Assembly (NCBI RefSeq): GCF_001544495.1
Contig: NZ_FCNZ02000007.1
Span: forward strand, 186,001-250,000
DNA: 64,000 nt
Direction of reading: 5' to 3'
From: Caballeronia telluris
Lineage (GTDB): Bacteria; Pseudomonadota; Gammaproteobacteria; Burkholderiales; Burkholderiaceae
The stretch's first letter is position 1, and each line of letters starts with the position of its first letter. Position numbers and translations under genes: made by a program. The notes under the pieces were generated by a model that was given only the letters and a program-made list of their open reading frames with translations, was not told where the DNA came from and did no database searches. Positions 54,851-64,000 of this stretch are shown one piece after another.

Positions 54851-56329
54851 ATGCAACTAGACTGGCTTCACCTCGGCACTCTCGTGATGGCGGCACACGT
54901 GCTCGGCGCGATTGCCGCGGTGCACGCCGTCATCAACACGCGCACGTCGCAGGGCGCGGTCGCGTGGGCCGTGTCGCTCGTCGCGATGCCGTATTTCACG
55001 CTCATTCCCTACCTCTTTCTCGGACGCAGCAAGTTCGCCGGGTATATCGACGAGCGGCGTCTCGAAAACGAAATCCTGCGCAACCGCTCGCATCCCACCG
55101 AGTGGGAATCCGGCGACGCGACCGAAACCGGCACCTTTCCTGACATCTCCAGCGCCCGTGGCGTGGCCGCGCCCGGCCCGGCGGAATACCTCGGCCATCC
55201 GGTCATCCGCACGCTCACGCGCCTTTCCGGCATGCCGTTTTTGCGCGGCAACGCCGTGCGCGTGCTGATCAACGGCGACGCGACCTTCTCTGCCATTCTC
55301 GAAGCGATCGAACGGGCCGAGCGCTACGTGATCGTCCAGTTCTTCATCGTGCGCGCGGACGCGCTCGGCGAATTGCTCAAGGACATGCTGATCGCGAAGG
55401 CGCAGGCGGGCGTGCGCGTCTATTTCCTCTACGACAGCATCGGCAGCTTCGACCTGCCGCACCGCTATGTGAGCGCGCTGCAACAGGCCGGCGTCGAAAT
55501 CCATCCGTTCGCGACCAAGCGCGTGTTCGTCAACCGCTTCCAGATCAACTTTCGTAATCATCGGAAGATCGTCGTGGTCGACGGCGAGCGCGCGTTCGTC
55601 GGCGGCCACAACGTGGGCGTCGAGTATCTCGGCGGCAATGCGCGGCTCTCGCCGTGGCGCGACACCCACATCGAGGTGCGCGGCCCGGCGGTTGCGAGCA
55701 TCCAGTTCGTCTTCATCGAAGACTGGTACTGGGCGACCCAGCGCCTGCCGGAAGTCGGCCCGAGCACGCGCTGCCCGGACGACATGCATTGCATGGTCCT
55801 CGCGAGCGGCCCCGCCGACAAGCAGGAAACCTGCTCGCTTTTCTTCGTCGAAGCGATCAGCGCGGCGCGCACGCGCGTCTGGATCACGACGCCTTACCTG
55901 ATTCCCGACGAGGCCGTGTTCTCGGCGCTGAGGCTCGCGGTCATGCGCGGCGTGGACGTGCGCATCCTGATTCCGAGCCGGCGCGACCATCACGTGGTGT
56001 TCGCGGCATCGAAGCTCTACGCGTACGACGCGATCCTCGCCGGCGTGCGCATCTTTCGCTACCGGCCGGGCTTTCTGCATCAGAAGGTCGTGCTCGTCGA
56101 CGACATCGCCGCCGCCATCGGCAGCGCGAATCTCGACAATCGCTCGTTTCGCCTGAACTTCGAGATCATGGTGCTGACCGTCGACCGGCGTTTCGCGGGC
56201 GAAGTGGAAGGCATGTTGCTCGACGACTTCGCGCTCTCCGACGAAATCGGCCCCGACGACTACCGCGGCTCGCCCGCGTGGCGTCGCATGGCGATGCACG
56301 TCGCGCGCCTCTTCTCTCCGATCCTCTGA
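54851..56329 (+). CDS. cls: Cardiolipin synthase
   Basis: Phospholipase-D-family enzyme that makes cardiolipin from phosphatidylglycerol in the inner membrane. From MQLDWLHLGTLVMAAHVLGA (54851) it is 492 residues: two N-terminal membrane segments, then two HKD motifs, NHRKIVVVDGERAFVGGHN and LHQKVVLVDDIAAAIGSANL. Upstream codons in the open frame are not family sequence. It ends four bases from the stop of the convergent glutathione peroxidase gene. Confidence 0.93.
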   Translation: MQLDWLHLGTLVMAAHVLGAIAAVHAVINTRTSQGAVAWAVSLVAMPYFTLIPYLFLGRSKFAGYIDERRLENEILRNRSHPTEWESGDATETGTFPDISSARGVAAPGPAEYLGHPVIRTLTRLSGMPFLRGNAVRVLINGDATFSAILEAIERAERYVIVQFFIVRADALGELLKDMLIAKAQAGVRVYFLYDSIGSFDLPHRYVSALQQAGVEIHPFATKRVFVNRFQINFRNHRKIVVVDGERAFVGGHNVGVEYLGGNARLSPWRDTHIEVRGPAVASIQFVFIEDWYWATQRLPEVGPSTRCPDDMHCMVLASGPADKQETCSLFFVEAISAARTRVWITTPYLIPDEAVFSALRLAVMRGVDVRILIPSRRDHHVVFAASKLYAYDAILAGVRIFRYRPGFLHQKVVLVDDIAAAIGSANLDNRSFRLNFEIMVLTVDRRFAGEVEGMLLDDFALSDEIGPDDYRGSPAWRRMAMHVARLFSPIL

Positions 56330-56333
56330 GCAG

Positions 56334-56813
56334 CTACAGCAGCTTTTCCACGTCGTTGGCGATGGCTTCGGGTTTCGTGATCGGCGCGAAACGCTTGACG
56401 ATGTTGCCGTTGCGGTCAACGAGAAACTTCGTGAAGTTCCACTTGATCGCCTCGATGCCGAGCACGCCTGGCTCCTTCTCGGTCAGGTACTTGTAGAGCG
56501 GATGGGCATTTGCGCCGTTCACGTCGACTTTCGCGAACATCGGGAACGTGACGCCGTAGTTCTTCTCGCAGAAGCTGCCAATCTGCGCCGCGTCGCCGGG
56601 TTCCTGCTTGCCGAACTGGTTGCACGGAAAGCCGAGAATCTCGAACCCACGGGCCGCATAGCGCGCGTACAGATCCTGCAAACCCTTGTATTGCGGCGTG
56701 AACCCGCATTCGCTCGCCACGTTGACGATGAGCAGCACCTTGCCGCTGTATTGGTCGAGCCCGACGGTTTTGCCGTCGAGCGTTTCTGCCTGAAAGGCGT
56801 AGAGAGTGTCCAT
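56334..56813 (-). CDS. Cysteine-type glutathione peroxidase
   Basis: 159-residue thioredoxin-fold peroxidase that reduces hydroperoxides, probably using thioredoxin. The peroxidatic Cys36 is in NVASECGFTPQY, Cys64 and Gln70 are in GFPCNQFGKQEP, and the Trp is in KWNFTKFLVD. Cys82 falls at the same position as the resolving cysteine I recall for yeast Gpx3 (Cys36/Cys82), which supports a thioredoxin-type 2-Cys mechanism rather than a glutathione one. No signal peptide is seen. Confidence 0.93.
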   Translation of the reverse strand: MDTLYAFQAETLDGKTVGLDQYSGKVLLIVNVASECGFTPQYKGLQDLYARYAARGFEILGFPCNQFGKQEPGDAAQIGSFCEKNYGVTFPMFAKVDVNGANAHPLYKYLTEKEPGVLGIEAIKWNFTKFLVDRNGNIVKRFAPITKPEAIANDVEKLL

Positions 56814-56958
56814 ACGATGCTCCGCCGGAAAAAATCCAGTCTAAGCGAAAAGCTCCGCGCACGACATCTAGCCGGATGGCGTAGGCCGAACGGCCGAGGG
56901 CGCGGCGGCGATGCATCGGTCTAAAATAGCGCTTTCCCTCAAGCCCGGTCGTCACGTC

Positions 56959-58890
<1,932 letters not shown>

Positions 58891-58915
58891 AGCGTCCCAC
58901 TCACGGAGGCATGTC

Positions 58916-59941
58916 TTGTCGCAAACACCATTGCTCGAAGGCCTGCGCGTGCTCGACCTCACGCGCCTGTTGCCCGGCCCGGTCGCCACGTTGCGGCTGG
59001 CGGAACTCGGCGCCGACGTGCTGAAGATCGAAGCACCCGGCGAAGGCGACTACGCCCGCACGATGCTGCAAAGCGACGCCGACCGCGCCACCGGCACGCC
59101 GAGCGCATTCTATCGGCTGGTCAATCGCGGCAAGCGCGCGCTCACGCTCGATCTCAAGACCGAGGCGGGCCGCGCGGAACTGATCGGCCTTGCGCGAGAA
59201 TCGGACGTGCTCGTCGAGAGTTTTCGCCCTTCGGTAATGGCGCGGCTCGGCGTCGGCTACGACGTACTGCGCGAAGCGAATCCGAAGCTCGTCTATTGCG
59301 CGATCACGGGTTTCGGGGCGGACGGCGCCTTCGTCGACACACCAGGCCACGACCTGAACTACATCGCGTATGCGGGCGTGCTCGACCAACTCGCGTCGAA
59401 CGACGGCACACCCATCGTGCCGAACTTCCAGATCGCGGATTTGCTGGGCGGCGCGCTCGCCGCCGTCACGCAGATTCTCGCGGCGCTATGGCACGTCGCG
59501 CGCGGCGGCGACGGGCACTGCCTGAATGTCTCGATGACGCACGCAGTCCATGCGCACAACGTGATGGCGCATATCGCGCTGGACAACCACGCGCACGCGA
59601 CGACGCGCGCGGGCGCCGGGCTGCTCAACGGCGGCGTGCCCTGCTACAACGTCTATCGCACGAAGGACGACCGGTTCGTCGCGCTCGGCGCGCTGGAACT
59701 CAAGTTCTGGGAAACGCTGTGCCGTGCGCTCGGCCGGCCCGAATGGGCAGCGAAGCACTGGAGCCTCGGTCAGGCGACAGGCGGCGCCGATGCCGTCGAA
59801 CTCACGCAGTCGCTCGCGGCGATTTTCCGCGAGCGCACGCGCGACGAATGGATTGCGCTACTCGAACCGCTCAACTGCTGCGTGGCGCCGGTGCTGACGC
59901 CCGCCGAAGCAGCCGCGCATCCGCTTTTCGCGAAGCATTAA
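58916..59941 (+). CDS. CoA-transferase family III (CaiB/BaiF), alpha-methylacyl-CoA racemase-like
   Basis: 341-residue class III CoA-transferase fold protein (MSQTPLLEGLRVLDLTRLLP; LGADVLKIEAPGEGDYAR; LVNRGKRALTLDLKTEAG). GHDLNYIAYAG (residues 144-154, Asp146) matches the racemase-type active site, which suggests 2-methylacyl-CoA racemisation or a CoA transfer; the substrate is unknown. The start is a TTG at 58916, placed by a perfect GGAGG seven bases upstream. An ATG five bases earlier is out of frame. Its stop shares the palindrome TTAA with the convergent DUF2866 gene. Confidence 0.9.
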   Translation: MSQTPLLEGLRVLDLTRLLPGPVATLRLAELGADVLKIEAPGEGDYARTMLQSDADRATGTPSAFYRLVNRGKRALTLDLKTEAGRAELIGLARESDVLVESFRPSVMARLGVGYDVLREANPKLVYCAITGFGADGAFVDTPGHDLNYIAYAGVLDQLASNDGTPIVPNFQIADLLGGALAAVTQILAALWHVARGGDGHCLNVSMTHAVHAHNVMAHIALDNHAHATTRAGAGLLNGGVPCYNVYRTKDDRFVALGALELKFWETLCRALGRPEWAAKHWSLGQATGGADAVELTQSLAAIFRERTRDEWIALLEPLNCCVAPVLTPAEAAAHPLFAKH

Positions 59942-60201
59942 CGGCGCGGCAAGGTCTGGCGCGGCATGCGCTCGTCGTCGATGAGCATGTGTTTGCGGCC
60001 GGTCACGTGATGGCGGATCGTCGCCACGACTTCGTCTTCCGTCACGTCCGCTGCCACGACGCGGCGCGAAATCTGCCCTTCGGCGTCGATCCATTCGACG
60101 ATCCGGCATTCGCCGCCCCACGGCTGCAGAATCGGCGCCGAAACGCGGCAGCCGCGCAACTGGAACATCGGGGCGGAAATCGAGTGATCTGAGTGTTTCA
60201 A
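59938..60201 (-). CDS. DUF2866 domain-containing protein
   Basis: 87 residues from a TTG at 60201 preceded by AAGGA about eight bases upstream. The core LRGCRVSAPILQPWGGECRI, then VEWIDAEGQISRRVV, matches my memory of DUF2866, a small family found mainly in Burkholderia and relatives, function unknown. The frame is open to a GTG at 60264 and an internal ATG lies at 60168, so the start is not certain. It lies downstream of radA on the same strand. Confidence 0.7.
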   Translation of the reverse strand: MKHSDHSISAPMFQLRGCRVSAPILQPWGGECRIVEWIDAEGQISRRVVAADVTEDEVVATIRHHVTGRKHMLIDDERMPRQTLPRR

Positions 60202-60325
60202 GGCGTGGTCCTTTGCTCGTGCACTGCAGCCGTTCGTGTAGCCGTGCAAGCATAGGAAAATCACGCGCCGCGTGGGTTACAGCCGCGTCCGTTTCTTTTA
60301 CACAAGATTACGAAGGGACGGAACG

Positions 60326-61717
60326 TCAGCTGTCGAGCGTGCGCACGCGGTCGATCGCTTCCTCGATGCGGTCCACCGCGATCACCTCCAGCCCGTCGAT
60401 CGGCTGCTTCGGCGCGTTGGCCTTGGGTATCAGCGCGATCGAAAAGCCGAGCTTCGCCGCTTCCTTCAGACGATCCTGCCCGCGCGGCGACGGCCGGATC
60501 TCGCCCGCCAGCCCCACTTCGCCGAACACGATCAGCCCTTTCGGCAGCGGCTTGTTGCGCATCGACGACTGGATCGCGAGCAACACGGCCAGATCGGCGG
60601 CGGGCTCGGTGATCTTCACGCCGCCCACCGCGTTCAGAAACACGTCCTGATCGAAGCACGCGATGCCCGCATGGCGATGCAGCACCGCGAGCAACAGCGC
60701 AAGCCGGTTCTGCTCCAGCCCGACCGCGAGCCGCCGCGGATTGGGGACATGCGCGGTATCGACCAGCGCCTGCACTTCGACGAGCAACGGCCGCGAGCCT
60801 TCCTGTGTCACGAGCACGCACGAACCCGGCACGCTTTGCGCGTGCTGCGAGAGAAAAAGTGCCGACGGATTCGCGACGCCGCGCAGGCCGCGCTCGGTCA
60901 TCGCGAAGACGCCGAGTTCGTTCACCGCGCCGAAGCGGTTCTTGAACGCGCGCACGAGGCGAAACGACGAATGCGTGTCGCCTTCGAAATACAGCACCGT
61001 ATCGACGATATGTTCCAGCACGCGCGGCCCCGCGAGGTTGCCCTCCTTCGTCACGTGGCCGACCATGATGATCGCGGTGCCCGTCTGCTTGGCGATGCGC
61101 GTGAGTTGCGCCGCGCACTCGCGCACCTGCGCGACCGAGCCGGGCGCGGAGGTCAGCGCTTCGGAATAGACGGTCTGGATCGAATCGATGACGGCGACTT
61201 CGGGCCGTTCGGCGTCGATCGTCGCCTGGATTTTTTCGAGCTGGATTTCGGCGAGCAGCTGAAGATCGGGCGCCGCCGACTCGGCGCTCCCGAGCAGCCC
61301 GAGCCGCTGAGCACGCAACGCGATCTGCGCGCCGGATTCCTCGCCGCTGATGTAGAGCGCGGGACGCTCGCGGGCGATTTCCGCCAGCGACTGCAACAAG
61401 AGCGTCGATTTGCCGATGCCCGGATCGCCGCCGATCAGCACCACGCCGCCCGCCACCAGCCCGCCGCCGAGCACGCGGTCGAATTCGCCGATGCCGGTCG
61501 TGAAGCGCGGCACGTCGGACGCTTCGATCTCGGAGAGCCGTCTGACGGGCGAGCTTTTCGCGAGCGCCTGGAAACGGTGCGCGGACGGCGTTTCCGCCAC
61601 CGACTCCACTAGCGTGTTCCACGCGCCGCACGCGGGGCATTGGCCCTGCCATTTCGGCGCCTGTCCGCCGCATTCGCTACAGATGTACAGCGTCTTCGCC
61701 TTCGCCACTTTCGCCAC
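60326..61717 (-). CDS. radA: DNA repair protein RadA
   Basis: RecA-related helicase-like ATPase that promotes branch migration in recombination repair. The 463-residue protein has the N-terminal zinc finger (CSECGGQAPKWQGQCPACG), Walker A GGDPGIGKST, the RadA-specific KNRFG motif (AFKNRFGAVNELGVFAM) and a C-terminal Lon-protease-like domain (DLAVLLAIQSSMRNKPLPKG). The start is GTG at 61717 with GGA seven bases upstream. It follows alr by 45 bases on the same strand. Confidence 0.96.
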   Translation of the reverse strand: MAKVAKAKTLYICSECGGQAPKWQGQCPACGAWNTLVESVAETPSAHRFQALAKSSPVRRLSEIEASDVPRFTTGIGEFDRVLGGGLVAGGVVLIGGDPGIGKSTLLLQSLAEIARERPALYISGEESGAQIALRAQRLGLLGSAESAAPDLQLLAEIQLEKIQATIDAERPEVAVIDSIQTVYSEALTSAPGSVAQVRECAAQLTRIAKQTGTAIIMVGHVTKEGNLAGPRVLEHIVDTVLYFEGDTHSSFRLVRAFKNRFGAVNELGVFAMTERGLRGVANPSALFLSQHAQSVPGSCVLVTQEGSRPLLVEVQALVDTAHVPNPRRLAVGLEQNRLALLLAVLHRHAGIACFDQDVFLNAVGGVKITEPAADLAVLLAIQSSMRNKPLPKGLIVFGEVGLAGEIRPSPRGQDRLKEAAKLGFSIALIPKANAPKQPIDGLEVIAVDRIEEAIDRVRTLDS

Positions 61718-61762
61718 GCTTCGGTCCTGATTTTTCTCGTTATTTTCTGCAAATCGTCTGAA

Positions 61763-62833
61763 TTATTCCGCGCGCACCGGCACGCGTTGCGCGATCGCGC
61801 ACATCAGCTCGTAGCCGATCGTGCCGCACGCCTGCGCGACGTCGTCGATCGGCAAGTGGGTTCCCCACAGTTCCACGCGCGTGCCGACGCCCGCCGTCGG
61901 GCACGGCGTCAGGTCGACGGTGAGCATGTCCATCGACACGCGCCCGACGATCTTCGTGCGAATCCCGTCGACGACCACGGGCGTGCCTTCCGGCGCGATG
62001 CGCGGATAGCCGTCCGCATAGCCGCACGCGACCACGCCGATCTTCATCTGCTTGCCGACCTTGTAGGTCGAGCCGTAGCCGATGGTGTGGCCCGGATCGA
62101 CCGACTGCACGGCGATCAGTTCGGAATTGAGCGTCATCGCCGGGCGCAGGCCGGTGTCGGCGATATCGGCCGTCACGCCCGACGGCGACGCGCCGTACAG
62201 GATGATGCCCGGGCGCACCCAGTCGAAGTGCGCGGCGGGATGCCAGAGCGTCGCGGCCGAATTGGCGAGGCTGCGCGCGCCCGCGATGCCCTCCGCGCCG
62301 CGCTCGAACGCTTCGAGCTGGTAGGCGATGCCGCGTTCGCTGTCGGCGTCGGAAAAATGGGTCATGAGCGTGATCTGGCCGACGCCCTGGCACGCGCGCG
62401 CCCGCTCCCACGCGGCGCGAAACCGCTCCGGCACGTAGCCCAGGCGGTTCATGCCGCTATTCATCTTCAACTGGATGTTGACCGGTTTCGAGAGGCGCGC
62501 CATTTCGAGCATGCGCAACTGCTCGTCGCAATGGACGGCGGTCGTCAGGCTGTAGCGGTCGATCACGTCGATGTCGGTCGGCCGGAAAAAGCCTTCCAGC
62601 AAAAGAATCGGGCCCGCCCAGCCCAGTTCGCGCAACTTCACGGCTTCTTCGAGGTCGAGTAGTCCGAAGCCGTCGGTTGCGCGCAATCCGGGGAACGCCC
62701 GCGACAAGCCGTGGCCATAGGCATTGGCCTTGACGACAGCCCAGATCTTGGATTTCGGCGCGTACTTGCGCGCGACGGCGAGGTTGTTGGCGAGTGCGGC
62801 GGTATGGATCGTGGCGGAAAGGGGGCGCGGCAT
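61763..62833 (-). CDS. alr: Alanine racemase
   Basis: PLP enzyme that makes D-alanine for peptidoglycan. The 356-residue protein from [20 protein letters not shown] has PLP Lys35 in [13 protein letters not shown] and the second-subunit catalytic region [20 protein letters not shown]. The open frame continues 17 codons upstream, but the family start is at 62833. It is divergent from lplT and upstream of radA, the arrangement known in Burkholderia. Confidence 0.96.
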   Translation of the reverse strand: MPRPLSATIHTAALANNLAVARKYAPKSKIWAVVKANAYGHGLSRAFPGLRATDGFGLLDLEEAVKLRELGWAGPILLLEGFFRPTDIDVIDRYSLTTAVHCDEQLRMLEMARLSKPVNIQLKMNSGMNRLGYVPERFRAAWERARACQGVGQITLMTHFSDADSERGIAYQLEAFERGAEGIAGARSLANSAATLWHPAAHFDWVRPGIILYGASPSGVTADIADTGLRPAMTLNSELIAVQSVDPGHTIGYGSTYKVGKQMKIGVVACGYADGYPRIAPEGTPVVVDGIRTKIVGRVSMDMLTVDLTPCPTAGVGTRVELWGTHLPIDDVAQACGTIGYELMCAIAQRVPVRAE

Positions 62834-62988
62834 GAGAGTTCGGGTTAAAACGCTGTTGGAGCGCGAGGCGAATCGACGGTTCAAGACGCCTTGCGAATCA
62901 GTATCTTATGAAGGACTCGCAGCACGGTCGTGTGTTTTGCAACACCGAATCGAGATTACTGCTAGTCAGAATGCGCCTATTTTCGTGT

Positions 62989-62994
62989 TATAAA
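62989..62994 (+). promoter_or_regulatory. Candidate -10 element for lplT
   Basis: TATAAA lies 99 bases upstream of the lplT ATG in the 254-base alr-lplT gap; no good -35 is seen. A hairpin CCCCGG, CGA, CCGGGG (63039-63053) follows in the leader. Confidence 0.25.
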
Positions 62995-63087
62995 GCCGTG
63001 CACACAACCCATTTCGAACGGAATAAGCCCGAGTGCACCCCCGGCGACCGGGGCGGATCACCCGCAGTGAGGAAAGCTTCGGATCAG

Positions 63088-64000
63088 ATGAAAAAAGGTT
63101 TTTACACCATCATGGCCGCGCAGTTTTTCTCTTCGCTGGCCGACAATGCCCTTCTGATCGCTGCTATTGCACTGCTGAAAGATCTTCACGCCCCGAACTG
63201 GATGACGCCGCTGCTCAAGCTGTTCTTCGTCCTGTCCTATGTCGTTCTTGCCGCGTTCGTCGGCGCCTTCGCGGATTCCCGGCCCAAAGGCCAGGTGATG
63301 TTCGTCACCAACACCATCAAGGTCGTCGGCTGTCTCACGATGCTGTTCGGCGCGCATCCGCTCTTCGCCTACGGCATCGTCGGATTCGGCGCCGCCGCGT
63401 ACTCGCCCGCGAAATACGGCATTCTCACCGAACTGCTGCCGCCCGACCGCCTCGTCGCGGCGAACGGGTGGATCGAAGGCACGACGGTCGGCTCGATCAT
63501 CCTCGGCACCGTGATGGGCGGCGCGCTCATCAGTCCGCACATCGCCGGGCATCTGCTCAGCCTGAACATTCCGCGCATTCAAACACCCGCCGAGGCCGCG
63601 ATGATCGTGATCGTGGTGATGTACATCGTGGCCGCGATGTTCAACCTGCGCATTCCCGAGACCGGCGCGCGCTATCCGAAGCAGGAAACGCGGCCCGTCA
63701 AGCTCATCACCGATTTCGCCGACTGCTTTCTCACCCTCTGGCGCGACAAGCTCGGCCAGATTTCACTCGCGGTCACGACGCTCTTCTGGGGCGCGGGCGC
63801 GACGCTCCAGTTCATCGTGCTGAAATGGGCGGAAGTGTCGCTCGGGATGTCGCTGTCGCAGGCGGCGATCCTGCAGGCGGTGATCGCAGTCGGCGTCGCG
63901 GTCGGCGCGGTGCTCGCGGCGGCGCGCGTGCCGCTCAAGCGCTCGCTGTCGGTGCTGCCGGTCGGCATCATGATGGGCATCGCCGTGATGCTGATGGCCT
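63088..64000 (+). CDS. lplT: Lysophospholipid transporter LplT, N-terminal part, cut by window edge
   Basis: Major-facilitator-type inner-membrane protein that flips lysophospholipids inward for re-acylation. The first 304 codons are in the window, reading MKKGFYTIMAAQFFSSLADN then ALLIAAIALL, with GAAAYSPAKYGILTELLPPD and NGWIEGTTVGSIILGTVMGG, typical of the LplT family, and about eight membrane segments so far. The ATG at 63088 is favoured; an in-frame GTG lies at 63067. The partner acyltransferase (Aas or PlsC type) would be looked for beyond the edge. Confidence 0.92.
   Translation, partial: MKKGFYTIMAAQFFSSLADNALLIAAIALLKDLHAPNWMTPLLKLFFVLSYVVLAAFVGAFADSRPKGQVMFVTNTIKVVGCLTMLFGAHPLFAYGIVGFGAAAYSPAKYGILTELLPPDRLVAANGWIEGTTVGSIILGTVMGGALISPHIAGHLLSLNIPRIQTPAEAAMIVIVVMYIVAAMFNLRIPETGARYPKQETRPVKLITDFADCFLTLWRDKLGQISLAVTTLFWGAGATLQFIVLKWAEVSLGMSLSQAAILQAVIAVGVAVGAVLAAARVPLKRSLSVLPVGIMMGIAVMLMA

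Overview
This is a GC-rich chromosomal window from a betaproteobacterium of the family Burkholderiaceae. Gene content and protein sequences look most like Paraburkholderia, Caballeronia or Burkholderia chromosome 1; this is judged by recognition, not by a search. The window is almost entirely conserved core genome. I see no insertion sequence, integrase, prophage, CRISPR array, rRNA or tRNA gene, and no segment whose composition suggests recent transfer. Coding density is high and many genes overlap by ATGA or sit a few bases apart.

Layout. 1-2418: polyhydroxyalkanoate genes phaC then phaA (minus; phaA cut by the window edge). 2795-4937: pgeF and rluD (minus), divergent from bamD (4980-5813, plus). 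5871-9447: dinG-type helicase, a DUF465 protein and a Gln-rich secreted protein (minus), divergent from tex (9642-11990, plus). 12071-12834: rnfH and ratA (minus), divergent from smpB (12968-13417). 13478-14862: SPFH/stomatin protein and NfeD partner (minus). 14961-18643: ppsA (minus) divergent from its regulator ppsR (plus).

18647-34594 is the main feature: 16 consecutive minus-strand genes read rpsB, tsf, pyrH, frr, uppS, cdsA, dxr, rseP, bamA, skp, lpxD, fabZ, lpxA, lpxB, rnhB and a TrmH-family rRNA methylase. It joins translation and ribosome recycling to isoprenoid, undecaprenyl-phosphate, phospholipid and lipid A precursor synthesis and to outer-membrane protein assembly. A strong promoter candidate and a structured leader precede rpsB.

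35032-40283 (plus): map, glnD and an RsuA/RluB-family pseudouridine synthase with a long Arg/Gly-rich 41-residue repeat tract. 40509-40742: a small unrecognised gene with a ParB-like motif. 40808-48508 (minus): def, ligA, zipA and smc, a cell-cycle and DNA-maintenance cluster. 48753-49703: EamA permease. 50113-54692 (plus): dapC, dapD, an ArsC-like gene, dapE and prmB, largely the succinylase branch of diaminopimelate/lysine synthesis. 54851-60201: cardiolipin synthase, glutathione peroxidase, ABC-F ATPase, CoA-transferase family III protein and a DUF2866 protein. 60326-62833: radA and alr (minus), divergent from lplT (63088 to the window end, partial).

I did not find a convincing undescribed multi-gene system. 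The items most worth a second look are the 77-residue ParB-motif protein, the structured rpsB leader, the tandem-repeat tail of the pseudouridine synthase, the Gln-rich periplasmic protein, and several intergenic inverted repeats between divergent promoters.
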